This document shows positions 44,870 through 58,084 of a stretch of DNA of 64,000 nt, in pieces. Position 1 is the first letter of the stretch, and every line of letters begins with the position of its first letter. The position numbers and the translations under genes are program-made. The notes under the pieces are model-generated. The model worked only from the letters and a program-made list of their open reading frames with translations, was not told where the DNA came from and did no database searches. This DNA is from Tolypeutes matacus (Eukaryota > Chordata > Mammalia > Cingulata > Chlamyphoridae): contig JAKSZT010054215.1 of the NCBI GenBank assembly GCA_026826555.1, forward strand, positions 27,277,315 to 27,341,314, read 5' to 3'.

Positions 44870-47800
44870 TTTTGCAGCTGGTCACATGGTTAAATGTGAT
44901 TTAGCCATATTTAATTCATTCCATATTATTCCCATTGTCCTCAGCAACCACCTCATCAATTATGGTTCCTTGCTGGGTAGAGTGATCTAAACCTTCATTC
45001 CTGAAGGGTCTGGGCCATTATCAGTTCTGCTTATACTGAATTGTAGTAATTTTCCACTGACTTTTATCAGAGAATGTGGAAGAGTCACTGAAGGGTGTTT
45101 CCCTCGATTGTGCACCTTTACTTGTTGCTCGTTATGGTCAGGTCAATCACTCTAATTGTTCCATAACCCAAATGTTTGTTGATTCATTGGCTTATAGAGA
45201 CCATTGTGACTACACAGCATTCTGGGCTTCCAGTTTAGTCAAGCTATTGCTCTGTACTTTGGTAGAAGCAGTTCTCCCTTAGAATTAAGACCTCTAGTCC
45301 AGTAGAACCTGATGTGGTAGAGAGAGAAAGCAAAACTTTTCTTGTGGATTTCAAGGTCCAATAGTGAGAGAAGCCACTCCCATTTCTTTCTCTTAATATC
45401 TGGACCCACATATTGGGCTATGGGAAAAACAGCATCATATATTAGGTGTGGATTTAGAGCAAAGTCATATCCTGGAGGTTGTTATCCCAGCCCTGCAAGG
45501 TGGTACCATAACCAAGTCTTCAGTAAGTCTTTCTACCATTCTACCCACAGGCTAGCTGCTTCAGCACGATGGAGAACCTGGGAAGACTGGTTAATTCCAT
45601 GCCCATGAACACATTGTTGAACTTTATGTGCTGTGAAGTGACTTTTTTATTTGGAAGCAATACTCTTTGGAATAGTTTGATGCAAATAAGGTATGCTGTA
45701 AGTCTCTGTATGGTGATTTAACCAAAAACATTGTGCATCAGAGGCATGCCCTATTATGGGCTCAGTATCGTTGTCTGTTACTGGTAGGTTAAGCACTCAA
45801 CAAAGGTTGCAGCCAAATCAGCTTCGGAGGGTGGAAGTCCATGTTGTTGAGCCCATGCATAATCTTCACTCCTGCCACTATGGCCATTTTTTAAAAGACT
45901 TTTAGGCAAGGGCAGAAATAGCTGAAGAGAGAGGATGACTGATGTCCATATAACAGATCATCTTTTTCACTTTTGATTATTTAGATCCCCTTTGCTGAAG
46001 TTGATCTTTCACAAGCATTTACAGGAGATACAGGTATCTTCACCAACTCTGCTAATTGGAAAGCTGCATCAACATAATTCTTATCCAGGGGCTGCTCTTA
46101 ATTTCCAGAGGCCACCTGCATTCTCATCCTGTGCCCCCTCCATCTTCAAGCCAACAATAGTGTGTTAAATCCCTCTCAGGTTTTAAATCTTTCTGACTTA
46201 ACCTTCTGCCATCAGCGGGAGAACACCTTCTGGTTTTAAAGGGTCCATGTGATTAGATTTGGCTCATACAGATAATCTCTGTTTCTTAAAGCCAATTAGC
46301 TTGGGGTTGTAATTACATCTGGAAAATTCTCTTCACAGGAGTGCTTAGTGTTTGAATAACCAGGCAATGCTTATAATAATCTTGTGGACATCTTTAGATT
46401 TCTGCCTACTGCACTGTTATAATAGCCCTCATTTCATGGATCAGGGAACCAATGAGTGGTTTCTGCCAATTGCTGAGTATATTTACTTCAACTATGCATT
46501 TCATAAATATGGAAACTCATACAGGGTGGTTTGGGTGAACAACTAGATGTACTGTGAGATGGATTCAAGCCAAAACTGTTGATCACCTGATTTCCATTCA
46601 ACCCCTTCTCTAGCTGATGAACCATAGTGAAACTTTAGTTCTCCAAGATTTTGTGCCAGTTCTAAGCAAGTATCCAGCTATCTCCCAATTATTTGTCCCA
46701 TTATTCATTCACAGACAACCTGGTAAATAGCCTCAAGTCCCTTTGAGGAAGGCTAGGAATATTTAAAGTTTAGCTTTTAAGGTATTTGCAGGGTCTTTCC
46801 TCAAGGGGACCTTATCTTACCTTCATTCAATGGGTTCTAGATCTTTGAACTGGCTTAAGTCTAGAAATTGGTTGAAGGTCCAGGATTCACTCTTAACATG
46901 ATTCGTATTGGACTGTTTTCTCCAGACATCAAGGTTTTCATTTACACAAATGAAGTAAGACTTTAGTAGGCCACACATCTATTTCAATTCTAAAGAGTCT
47001 ATGAAAAATTATCCAATGCCAATGATTATTGTGGGCACACAATTCCAGTTACTTCTTGGCTCTGCTGGCCATTACCATTACCACATCCACCTTGTCTCTG
47101 GTGATTAAGTCCTGCCATTTGGCCGTTGTACCCCACAGACCTATCTTCCTCATTGAATTCAGGGAGCCAGTTTGGCAGTAGTCGTTCCCACTGTGATTAA
47201 GCAGATCTTAATTGAGAAATCAATTCTAACATTCAGATCTCCCTAAATTTTTGGCATTTCAACTCCATTTAGTGTAGGATGCTTTGGGGTATAGTTTTAG
47301 TCAGACAACCAAACAATTAGCTAACATATTAAATCTTGAATTATGGCTTGTAAGATGTACCAATAAATTCATCCCAATCTGACATTTTATTCCTTCCACC
47401 TTTCTCTAACCCCTTAGAATCTGTTCCCATATATAAATTGACAAAATGTTGAATGTTTCTACTGCATGTTGCATCCTCACAGGTCTCACTTTGTGCCTTA
47501 TACTCTCAGTCCTGCCAAAACTTGAGATTAGTTATAGCACTAAAAGCAATGGGAAATTTATGTATAGCACCTGAGGAAGAACCATCTTCTACACGGGCAC
47601 TATCTCAGGGGATCCCACTTCAGATTCTTCTGGCAAGGGGATGTTAATCTCCTCAGACAGGAATAGAAGGGCTGCTGCTGCTGGCAAAAGAGGCTATACA
47701 AAATTTAGGAGTTCAAGAACCTCGTCTTCATCAGAATCTGCACATATGAAACCATTCTAATTTTCAGGATACTGCTCTTTCACAACAAATGCCCTAATTT

Positions 47801-48350
47801 TAACCTAAGAGACCCTGTGAGATTGAGAAATCAATTTGTATTTAATTTAGCCATTTTCACAGGTTTAGTCTTTGGGTTTCATTTTTAAAATTTTTTCCCT
47901 GAGGCCAAAGGAGATAAGCATTTCCCTTAGGGCAGTCTTAAAGCTTCCCAATTCCTTGTCAGGGCATTAAGCAGGGAATTTAAATCCCTGAGCTTAGAAT
48001 TTTCTTACCCTAAATTCTCCACCACACTTAATAGAAACCAACCTATTCCATTATACTCTTCAAGTTCACTATGGTACTCCATACCATAATATTGGTCACT
48101 CAGTCTTGCCTTCTCCATGACCTGTGATTATCACTTGCTGCCCCATGCTAACAAGGGGACCCAGCAGATCAGTGATAACACTGTGAGAGTTCACACTTCT
48201 TGCAAACCTTCAGACCCTTAGAAATGACTGTTATTTCATTTCCACCTTCCAAATCTCCCCTGTGGACAAATCTAACTGAAGTTATCCAGAGAAGAAAATT
48301 CATGTCAACATAGTTCTATCTTGCTAGGATGACATAGACACGACTTAAAG
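44870..48350 (-). mobile_element. MaLR/ERVL-type internal region, long relic
   Basis: Old retroviral internal sequence in reverse. Plus-strand landmarks: 'cattcctgaagggtctggg', 'ttatgtgctgtgaagtgac', 'aaagggtccatgtgattaga', 'ctctgctggccattaccat', 'ggtgattaagtcctgccat' and 'catgctaacaaggggaccc'. It is partly alignable with 11035-12180 in the same orientation. All reading frames are short and interrupted; no intact gag or pol. The right boundary is uncertain and other repeats may be embedded. Confidence 0.55.
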
Positions 48351-48359
48351 CACATTCCT

Positions 48360-49550
48360 TGGCCAACTAGTGCCAATGAGCTAGATTTTGAAGTGAAAAG
48401 TTGAATATCCCATTTTCTCTGGAGGAGGTGATTCTGAGTAAATTGTAGTTGACAGACATAAAAAAAAAGGTATATTCCAATATGATACACTCTGTGGGAG
48501 CACAAAGAATAAACACTAACACTTTCTTCTTCACCCAATCTAAACAAAATAAATCTACTAGATTATTCACTGATTCACTGAACCCAAAGAATCCTATGCC
48601 ATATACCAGATTTTGGAAAACCACTGTGTTCGGCAGATCCTTCTTGTATAGTATTTCTTCCTCCTGTTTCTTCCTTCGGATCTACAAGAAAATGTCCTCA
48701 CTTTATACAGCACCCTTTCCAACTGTTGCCCTATAGCTATATATAAATCCCTTTGACAGGTGGTAAAGAGTCAGATTGAGTTAAGAGTAGCAAGAACTAT
48801 ACAAAAGATTGAATATTGGCTCTGCAGGAGGAGTTGACAACTTCCAAAAGTCAAACTGTCTACAGGTCAGATTTTGTTGTTACTGACATACCCCAAATAA
48901 TCGAGTCGATTGAACAAGTTCAAACAGGTCAGAGTTTGTATCCATAAGAGTTCATTAATGTAACTAGAGTGAAGGAACAAAAACAGCTCTAAGAAGGCAA
49001 AGTCCAAAGTCCAAGAGGTCACACTGTCAGACATAATTGCACTGGAATGCAGACATTGGGCCAAACCCTGAGAGTAGGGCTAAAGCTTATTTTTCTCTTC
49101 TACATTTGCACAGGCTAATACGAAGTAGCCAGTCCTGATTACATGACTATTTACCATAAGCAGAACCAACTAGAGGATATCAGGAACCCTCCACTGAGGG
49201 ACACAGGATGACCCATAGGTCTCAGATTGCATGGGACAGTCACAGTTTATGCCTGTTGTCCAAGTATCACATCCAGCTAGCAGCCCTTCTCACTTTAGAA
49301 GTGGCCCAATTTGGACAATAAATTATACATTCATCTTATACTCAAATAATATCTCTACTCCTTTCAGATTGAACTAGTTTTGTACATCTAGACTTGCAAA
49401 CCTTGATTCATATCAACCTGAACTGCTATTTCTAAATTTCTTTATCTTTTTAGCAATTAACATCCTTCATGACCCATCCCCATCTCACATCCCTGCCCTT
49501 GCATATATATGATGTTCCATATCCATGAACATAGATATGATGCTCTGTGA
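48360..49550. other. No gene; possible further ancient repeat at the end
   Basis: The 49190-49330 segment ('gggacagtcacagtttatgc', 'tggcccaatttggacaataa') is a dispersed mammalian repeat that I cannot name. The rest was not recognised. Confidence 0.4.
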
Positions 49551-49554
49551 TGTT

Positions 49555-49765
49555 GCTAATCTGGATTCAATTCCAAGCTTTGTTACTAGCTGTGCAACTT
49601 TATATAAATTACCTTTCCTATCAGTTTTCTTACCTATTAGAAGGTGATAACAGGTACTTACCTTATTGGTTTATTCTCAAAATTAAAATGCATTAGTATA
49701 TGTAAAGTGCTCAGAATAGTGTTCAGAACATAATACTGTATAAATGTTTGCTATTTTCTTAGTGG
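49555..49765 (+). mobile_element. MIR SINE
   Basis: 'tctggattcaattccaagct', 'actagctgtgcaactttat', 'agttttcttacctattagaa', and the 3' part 'gtaaagtgctcagaatagtg' to 'actgtataaatgtttgctat'. Confidence 0.78.
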
Positions 49766-49769
49766 AAGT

Positions 49770-52700
49770 ACCATTGATGATCTCTCTCTTCACCTGAACT
49801 CCTATAGCATCCTCATTTGGCATTTGGGTTCTTAGGTAAATCCTTATTTGTGATTGTTTTTTTCTTTAACCAATTAAATTTCAATCCTTAATGACAGGGA
49901 CTATGTCTTATTTTTGTATTTTACAAGCACCTACCAAAATATCTTGTAAATAAAAATGATTTATTTTGAGATGTATATCTTACAAATATAAGTTGCCATA
50001 TTTAAGTATAGCCCATAAGAAAAATAAGAACTTTATTTCATGTGTGGGACTCTACCCAGGGCCCCACTCTTGATCATAAATTCTTTACAGATGAGGATAT
50101 CAGAAGTAGATGTGAAGGAGATTGCAAGACCATATACTAACTCATAGGAAACCAAATGAAGACAGGTGGTTTGGGTTATTAAAAGAAATCCTTAAATTAA
50201 AAAAAAAAAAAACATCTTATTGATTTTTGTTTATTTCCCTTAAATATGGTCTGTCTCTTTCTACAGTTAAATATTTCAACTAGTCTCTATATAGGTTCCA
50301 GTTCATAAAAATTTAAGTGTTAAATAAGTGTTTAATATCTGGTACCACTCAGACTGTGCTAGGACAGGCATAGGATGAGGTTTTAAAAAAAGATACTCCT
50401 GTTCTTGAGAGATTGGCAATATAAAGGAAATAATTAAGAAACACCATTTGTATACACTTAAAATAGTAAAACCATGGAAACATGTACCTAAATAAATACA
50501 AGTAAAATGTAGACATAATCTTAGTTATAAGAATTTTATAGATACATGAAAAGCTACTTTTGTTCTTATTCTCTGAACCATCTAGTTTATTCCCAATTAT
50601 ATACATACTCCATAGTTATTAGAGGACATATTTATCAATGACAAATCCTAGATAGTTTCCTCCTTTTTCTATCTTCCAAAGAAAAGCAAATTGTAATCAA
50701 TCAGTATTGAAGGTTAGTTAATAAGTCACTACATTGAGAACAAAGGCAAAATTCCTCACAGATTTTTTAAACGTTACTGTTAAAACCAACAAAGAGTAAC
50801 TTTCAGTAAACTTTAAGGAATGGGTAAAACAGATGTTTCCTCAGTTCAAGAGGATGTGATTCATTTTTATATTTGTTAATAACAAGTAAAGTTATAATCA
50901 CTCAATTAAATATTACAGGGTTGATGAGTACATTTAAATTTTATTTTCTATAACATACATATGACAAGTAAACATATTTCCTACAATAAAAGTGGAAACA
51001 GGCACCACAGCCTCAAATTTAAGGCTATATAACCATGTATGACTACAGTTCGAATCTAGAAGAAATCTGTGAAGAAGCTGTTTGAACACACATTTGTAAA
51101 TTGTCTTCCTCATAAAACACTGCTAAAGCCACAGCAAAAGGACATGTATTTAAGGCATAAGGCCTAGAAAGCCAATCCTAAACCAGCAATGGAAAAAGCC
51201 TATCAGCAGCCAACGTGATGAACATTGCCTAGAAATGGTGGCATCAGCGACTCCAAAAGTTGGGATGGAGTTAAAGCGCATTTACAGAGCATTTATATCA
51301 TCGGATCTCTTCAGTATGGGAAATTATACCTCTTCAACACCGACAGGACACAGATTTCTTTTCTTAAGAGGATAAACAGAGGAGCTTTGTACTGGGGGAT
51401 GCTAGGCCAGTTGAAGAACTCTACTGAAAACGGGAGAGGGAGCGAGGAGAGGTTAAATGAACTTATGCATATCTAAATTTCAAAACTTGAATTAATATGG
51501 GAATCAAGGTGAACTTTGGAGAAGAAAGGTTGTTAAATAATTCAGAAGGTTTCCTCTTAGGATTTTCAAACCGTTACATAAAATTAGCCACCTGCCATCA
51601 TTGTAAAAAGGTATATATTAGAGGTAATCTGATAGAAGCTGCAAGTTCAGGCATTTGTAAAATCAGTGGTAATACAAGACTCAGTTGCACTTCTCTCCTG
51701 CATTCTCCAACATATCTCTGTGCAACAGACATACACACATATGCTTGGATGCCAAAGCTGAAAAAGCTGGGGGCGGGGGAGGTTTGGAATCAAGAAAGTT
51801 ACCGTGATGAAAGGAAAAATATTTTTATAAGTGTATGTGAGAGTTACAAAAGCAGAAATTTTTCTAAGCAAAGTTTAACGAGGCTACAGTGCTCATAATA
51901 GATCATCCTTGGCAGGTTTCCTTCAAAGAACCTAAATACATTATTTGGAAAAATGTTTTTATACAAACATAAAATACAAATTGTAAATTGTCTTATCATT
52001 TAGTTTTAAAACTTATTGAATCTTTCCACCAAAACTCAAGAATCATGAGGAATAAAAAGAGGGGGATGGTAATCACAGGTGGGAAATGCCTGCTGGGAGC
52101 TGGTTTGGATGTGAGGGCTTGCTCTGTACTGAGGGGTCACCTAGAAGCAAGGAGAACAGAGGAAACTGGGGCTGTGAGATGCCAACATAGCAAGTCACAT
52201 GCTGCCTTACTCTCTGCTCCAACTTCCTGAGTGATGCCCTGGTCAGAGCAGCTGAGAAATACTGTTCCTTTTAATTAATGTTGTTTTAAAAATCATTCTC
52301 TTTCTTGAATCCTGTAGGACTCTACATTACATATCTGTCTTGACTACTCCTGCCTACACCACAATTAAAAAACAATATATGTTCTCGATATGGAGTCCAT
52401 TCAATCTATATAAGAAGGTATTACTTTTTGTTTTGTACACTTTTGGACAAATTGAGTCATTGCATAGAAGAGCATAGAACTTTAATATATAGTCATGGAA
52501 ATTTATAGTTATTCTAAAAATTGGGGATTATTTTATCTGTACATATATCATTACTTGTAAACAGAAAAGAAAAATCTTTTCCCCAGATTTCACTTTATCT
52601 TTGCAAATATTCAGGTACATTGCAAGTCCTTTAAGAGTAGTATTGATGCATTATACTTAATATCTAAACAACTGGAATAAAACTTAAAGGCCATATAATA

Positions 52701-53570
52701 TATATATGTAATATTCATATAATATATTACATGACATTCCTGAAATACAGTCATAACTTATGCTTATAAACACTGATGACCAGGAAACTCACTTGAGTTA
52801 AAAACCATTCAGTCCATGTTTGAGCACTCCAATATTTAAAACAATCTTCCTGGACTTTCTCAGCATATCAAAGGCAATATTTCTAAGTAAAGGATAGTTA
52901 CATGTGACTACATTAAGAAAGCAAAAATTAAAACAAAAGAATTATTACATCAGTAAGGTTAGACTAGGTTATGCTGCAGTAATAAACACCCCCCAAATCT
53001 TAGTAACTCAACACAACAAAGATTTATTTTGTTTATATGTTTAGCAAGTAGGTGGTTTTCACTTATTTTAGTCACTCAGGGACTCAGGTTGACATAAGTC
53101 CATCTCAACACATGCTTCCATGGTCAGTACATAAGAGGAAATCGTGCATTGGCTGTTAAAGCATTTGCCCAGAAATGACATAATCACTACTGCTCAAACG
53201 TTATTGTACAAAGCAAGTCAAATGACTAAGTTTAACTTCCAAGGGGGCAGGAACATTTAAAGAGCTGAAAATATTTGGGAACCAAAACTGACTACTAATT
53301 TTCTGGGTATAAAAGCAAAAATACTATAGACGGCACTAAATGAAGAAGACCAACTGGGCAAAAATACTCAAAATATATGAATTACAAAGATTTACTACTT
53401 TTTAAGTATGATAAACTTTTACAACTCAATAGGAAAGAGAAAATTATTTTCAATGTATAAATGAATAAATGACATGGAAATGTAATACTCAAAAGCAGAC
53501 ATGATTTCAATAGACAAAATTCTCAACCTCACTGTAATTAAAAACAAGTAATTGTAATAAAAACTAGTGC
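49770..53570. other. 3.8 kb with no gene seen
   Basis: AT-rich; no repeat family recognised with confidence. Frames at 51225-51476 and 51497-51898 (83 and 133 codons) overlap other frames on the opposite strand and show no domain. This is the longest stretch here without a recognised element. Confidence 0.45.
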
Positions 53571-53579
53571 TTCCTGAGC

Positions 53580-53800
53580 AATTATGTTGTGCCAGGCACT
53601 GTGCTTATTAATTTATACATATTATCTGAATAACTTTCCTCAATCATGCTACAAGATTGGTAACTTTTATCAATCTCACTTAGAGACTTAGAGATAATAA
53701 ATAAACTTGCTGAGGTCATACAACTGGAAATCAATGAGCTTGATAGCAAACCCATATATGTCTGATTCCAAACCCTCTGCTTATTATTCTCTAGGCCATA
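53580..53800 (-). mobile_element. MIR fragment
   Basis: 'gttgtgccaggcactgtgct', 'tacatattatctgaataact', 'cttgctgaggtcatacaac', 'tctgattccaaaccctctgc': reverse MIR order, well spread. Confidence 0.65.
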
Positions 53801-53804
53801 TTTC

Positions 53805-54785
53805 TTAAATACAAATGAAAATAATATGACAATTTTCCTCCCTGAAAGTGAAAAAAAAAAAAAAAAACAATGCCAGCATGTATAAAGGAAATGAAATCTG
53901 GTAGAAGTTTAAATTCTTAAAATCTTTCTAGAGTATATTTAAATTGTATATGTCTTAAAAATTCAATATGCAAACTCTTTGACTCATCAGATCTATTCTA
54001 GTAAAGTATTTTAGGGAAATAAGATTGGGGCAAAGACATATATAAAAGTGCTTATAGCTATATTAGTTACAACAGAGAAAAAGTAGAAATAAAGTTTTCA
54101 ACAATAGGCAATTTGTTAAATAGATATGTTGATATGATAAAATATTGAGTAGATTTATAGAATGACATTGTATAAGAATATGGGAACCCACTCATAATTA
54201 GTTGCAAAATAGAGAAAGCAGGGTAACATGTTCAGTGTGATGCCATTTCTGTTAACATGCTATGCACACACACATCCACACACTCAAAGATGGGGAAGAT
54301 AAATTGTTATGTTAGTGGTTATTTCAAGACAATGAGATTAAAAGTCACCTTTTTTGGTACCATTCTCTATTTTTAAAGTGTTCTCCATCATACAATAATA
54401 TATTTTTGTGATTAAAAAAACACAACAATAGATCCACTGACAGAACAGCTGGTAATTTTTTTTTTTAAGAAAGCAAACGGCTTCATCATATTGAGCTGCA
54501 ATTTACCTCTCTATAACTTCTGTTAATTGATCCTATTTATGTTCTCAGAAACAAAAGAAAGTACATCTACTTCCTTCTCCACGTGACGTATCTACAGCTG
54601 TTCTCTGTACGATAATCTTTATTCTGAAGGACTGCGAACTTATTCTGCAATTTTGACCACTGTGCTCCACACCCACTCTACATGTCAGAGTCACTATAAG
54701 TTATGCCACTTAGAAACAGTATTTGAAACTTCTTGTGAAGACTCAATATTGTAATTTAAGATGTTCCACCTTTGATTGTATTGTA
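53805..54785. other. No gene seen; poly(A) tract
   Basis: A run of 17 A at 53851-53867 may be the tail of an unrecognised retroposon. A triplicated GTATT-type pentamer lies at 54776-54791. Confidence 0.4.
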
Positions 54786-54789
54786 TTGT

Positions 54790-55680
54790 ATTCTTTTCAA
54801 CTTAACCATTTTTATTGAAGTATATCATTCATACATAAACAATAAGTGTATAGTAAAAGTTGTGAACTTACAAAACAAACATGCATAACATACAGGACTC
54901 TGATACATCACTCCACCACCAATGCTTTGCATTTATTATGGAACATTTGTTACAAATGATGAAAGAGCATCGTCAAAATATTACTACTAGATGTAGTCCA
55001 TATCTTACATTTGATACGTAATTTCACCTGATTATTAACACCCTGTAATAGTAATATATATTGTTATAGTTCGTGAGAGAATGTTCTCATATTTGTCCTG
55101 TTAACCACAGTCCATCATCCATCGCAGGAGTCACTGTGTTATACAGTTCCATGTCTCGTACAATCCATTCAACGTGTACACTCAGTGGCTCTCAGGTTCA
55201 TCATAGAGTTGTGCTGTCACCACCTCAGTCAAGTTTACAATGTTTCGTTACTACAAAATGAAACAATCCCATACTCTCTTATAACCTCCTATTGTTGACC
55301 CTTACAATTGATACAGCATATTTTTTGCCTTTGCTGCAAAAATAGTACATCACTGTTAACTATGGTCCTTACATTAGGTGTAATTTCCCCGTCTATCACC
55401 TTATTTTAACACTTTGTTATAGAACATTCTTATTTTTATACTATTCACCACAATCTTCATCTACCACCGAAATCACTGTTATACAGTCCTTAGATTATCC
55501 TCTAGCTTCCTTTCAATTGATATTTACATACCTAGACTACCCCTTTTAGCCACAATCACATCTATAAATCAGCAGTGTTTGTTATACTCACTATAATGTG
55601 TTACCATCAACTCTATTCATCTTCACTCTTTTACAATAAACTTTATTAAACATTTCACATACATTAAGCATGTAATTTTA
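54790..55680 (-). mobile_element. L1/HAL1-type 3'UTR relic (tentative)
   Basis: 'ccatttttattgaagtatat', 'cttacaaaacaaacatgcat', 'catcaccacctcagtcaag'-like text (55220-55234) and 'gttaactatggtccttacat' resemble reversed LINE 3'UTR. The assignment is uncertain. Confidence 0.4.
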
Positions 55681-55872
55681 ATTTTTAAAAAGAATAAATG
55701 ACTAATAAATGGCTGCTGCCTCTTGTCAAACCTGGGCAGAGGCTGAGAGTTTACCCTACTTGCAGCTAACAAGTTGGCTTCCAGTTTCATAGATGCTGGC
55801 AGAAGACTTCTTTCAGTTCCCTTCGGTTCTACCTGTTCTTCTCTATCAGTGCCCCAGTGGCTGCTGTCCCTG

Positions 55873-55903
55873 TGGGGCTGAGGAGGGGCTGAGGAGGGGC
55901 TGA
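55873..55903 (+). repeat. 11-base minisatellite, ~2.8 copies
   Basis: Tandem GGGGCTGAGGA units. Forms G-rich runs of four spaced by seven bases. Confidence 0.9.
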
Positions 55904-56029
55904 GGTATGAGTCCCAAGCCCTAGAGTGTTCAGATTCTTGTCAATATTTCCTTCTCCTCTTAGAGAACCTGTGCCCGCTAACATCAAAAGATTCCAGTCA
56001 ACATAAAGCAAATTACACATATACACATG

Positions 56030-56175
56030 CACTCAAAAACACATCTCCCACACTCAGGTATGCAGCCACACATGACAAACATGCTCACACACACAGTTAC
56101 ATACACTGTCACTCACTAACACTCATACGCACATATATATTCCCTTAACCTCCCTGGCCCCTGACACACACACTC
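56030..56175 (+). repeat. Degenerate CA-rich repeat
   Basis: About 145 bases rich in ACAC, CTCAC and ACATA words without a fixed period. Confidence 0.7.
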
Positions 56176-56334
56176 ATACTCAGTTAGGATCCTTTAAATT
56201 CAGCCAGGTTGGCTGGTGGCACTGTTGAGTTAAACACTCTGAAATGATCTAGCTTAAAAGGTACCTGAAGCAGAAGCCCTTTCACAGCCTCTATCTTTTG
56301 ACCAAAATGTTTCTTAGTGCCACCATTTACTAAC

Positions 56335-56425
56335 AAGTGATTTTGGTCCAGTTATGTAATCTTTTACATTCTTGGTTTCCTCACCTGTAAAATGGAGATG
56401 CTGTATTATACCAGTTTTCTTTTTT
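56335..56425 (+). mobile_element. MIR 3' core fragment
   Basis: 'ggtttcctcacctgtaaaat', 'ggagatgctgtattatacc'. Truncated at both ends, followed closely by another MIR. Confidence 0.5.
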
Positions 56426-56454
56426 TAGTGTTAAAGACCTGTAATACATAATGC

Positions 56455-56645
56455 AGTGCTTAACAGCATAGACTTTGCAGTGAGGCTGCTGAGTTCAAAG
56501 CCTTACTCTGCCACTCACAAGTTTTGTGACTTTGGGCTAGTTTGCTAACCTCTTGGTATTTCAGTTTCATCAACTATAAAACGGTACCTGGCAAATAGAA
56601 TTTTTTGACAATTCAATGAGTAAATACATACATAGCATTTAGAAA
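56455..56645 (+). mobile_element. MIR SINE
   Basis: 'cagtgcttaacagcatagac' head, 'gagttcaaagccttactctg' B-box region, 'gtgactttgggctagtttgc', 'agtttcatcaactataaaac'. Clear order. Confidence 0.82.
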
Positions 56646-56649
56646 TGAC

Positions 56650-58080
56650 TGACCCACAGAGACACATCGTTTGAGGACCTATTTAATGTGCCTGCCACTA
56701 TTAAAGCAGTGAACAGGGGCAGTGCTTTTCCTGTCTTCAAGGAGCTTGCAATCTTTCAGTAAAAATGGAAATTTGAAAGCCGGTCTCCTAACTTAGACTA
56801 ATTTAGAGCATCCATTGAATTAAAACAGGATTCACTATTCTAAAAGTCTATTAAGCTCATCTATTTTTTGGGTGTGATCTGCTCCCTCTTGTCTGAGAAC
56901 TATATTATATGAATGGTTTACCATTGCTTTCATCCCACCAACATTTACTGAGTACACTGTGTAAAGCACCAGGAGCAAAAATGGACAAACCATGTGTATT
57001 TTTTTCAAGATGCTTAGCCTTGGAAGATAATTTCCATAAAATATAGTAAAATGCTCTGATATATGCAAGTTAAGGTACTAAGAGGAAGAGAAGGCACTTT
57101 CCCCATCCTCACAGAGTCAAAGAAGACTTCCTGGAAAGAAGTATATGATCAGCCTATTAGAATAAGTTTGAATTAAGCAGGTAAGAAAGGAGAACAGCGA
57201 TCCAGGTCAAGGACACCACTAAAGATAGTCAGAGAGGCAGGAAATGAAATGGCATCTAGGAGGCTAACTGTGCCAAGTGTCTTTGGTCTCATCTGAGTGA
57301 CTCACTTTTAAATTCTTGGTGCTAAATTTTGGATGAAAGATAACTTAGGAAACCTTGTGCCTTGTTATCTCTAGATTTTAGTGAGATTCTCATTCAGTGC
57401 AAGAATATAAAAGTACATTTAATTATCTTTTTTTCTTTTTGCCAGTTGCCTCAAATTTAGTACATGTGTTGATTTGGGATATGAACTTGATTGATAGATA
57501 GACAGACAGACAGATAGATGTAGATACAGATATATTTTTTAAAAGGAAGTGGAAAAAATGAAGTGATTAAAGCTAGTAGAACCTCTTCTGTGCACTACCT
57601 GGACAAAATCAGGGAGTCCTTCTTAGATGCAAATGTTGTTTACTATTATGATGGATGAGCTGTTATTTCCATTTCTTTGAGCTTTCTTTTAATGATTACT
57701 ATTAAATGAAGGTTTCCAAAGAACCTCATTACTTCCCACTGGGACTCATTCCAGGTATGGATGCTGTCCAGAATGTGAGAGCTTTGCTGGCTTTTTCTCT
57801 ATGTAGTATGCCATGAAAGCATTTTTTAACAAATCAAGAACTTACTATTTATAAGTAAAAGGTAGCATCGACTTTAAGTAGCCAGAAGAAACACAAATTG
57901 TAAAAATTAACCAAAAGTAACTATAAGCTGCAATCAGGAAGAAATTCTATACCAGAGAATAATATGACACAGCTAAGATCATGCTATAGTTTCACACCTA
58001 ACTTTGTGGAATCACATATTAGTTTACGTAAAAAAATAGAGGTCACACGGAGGGGATACAGCCAGATATGTATAATTATT
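56650..58080. other. No gene seen
   Basis: 56690-56770 and 56940-57130 carry weak traces of the 'tgtgcctgccacta' ancient repeat class. One GATA/GACA microsatellite. Confidence 0.45.
57491..57532 (+). repeat. (GATA)/(GACA) microsatellite
   Basis: Mixed tetranucleotides: GATA, then three GACA, then GATA and degenerate units. Confidence 0.9.
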
Positions 58081-58084
58081 TTAT

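Noticed and set aside
51497..51898. 133-codon plus-strand frame
   Set aside because: No recognisable domain, start context or splice signals; an opposite-strand frame overlaps it. Length is within chance for 64 kb.
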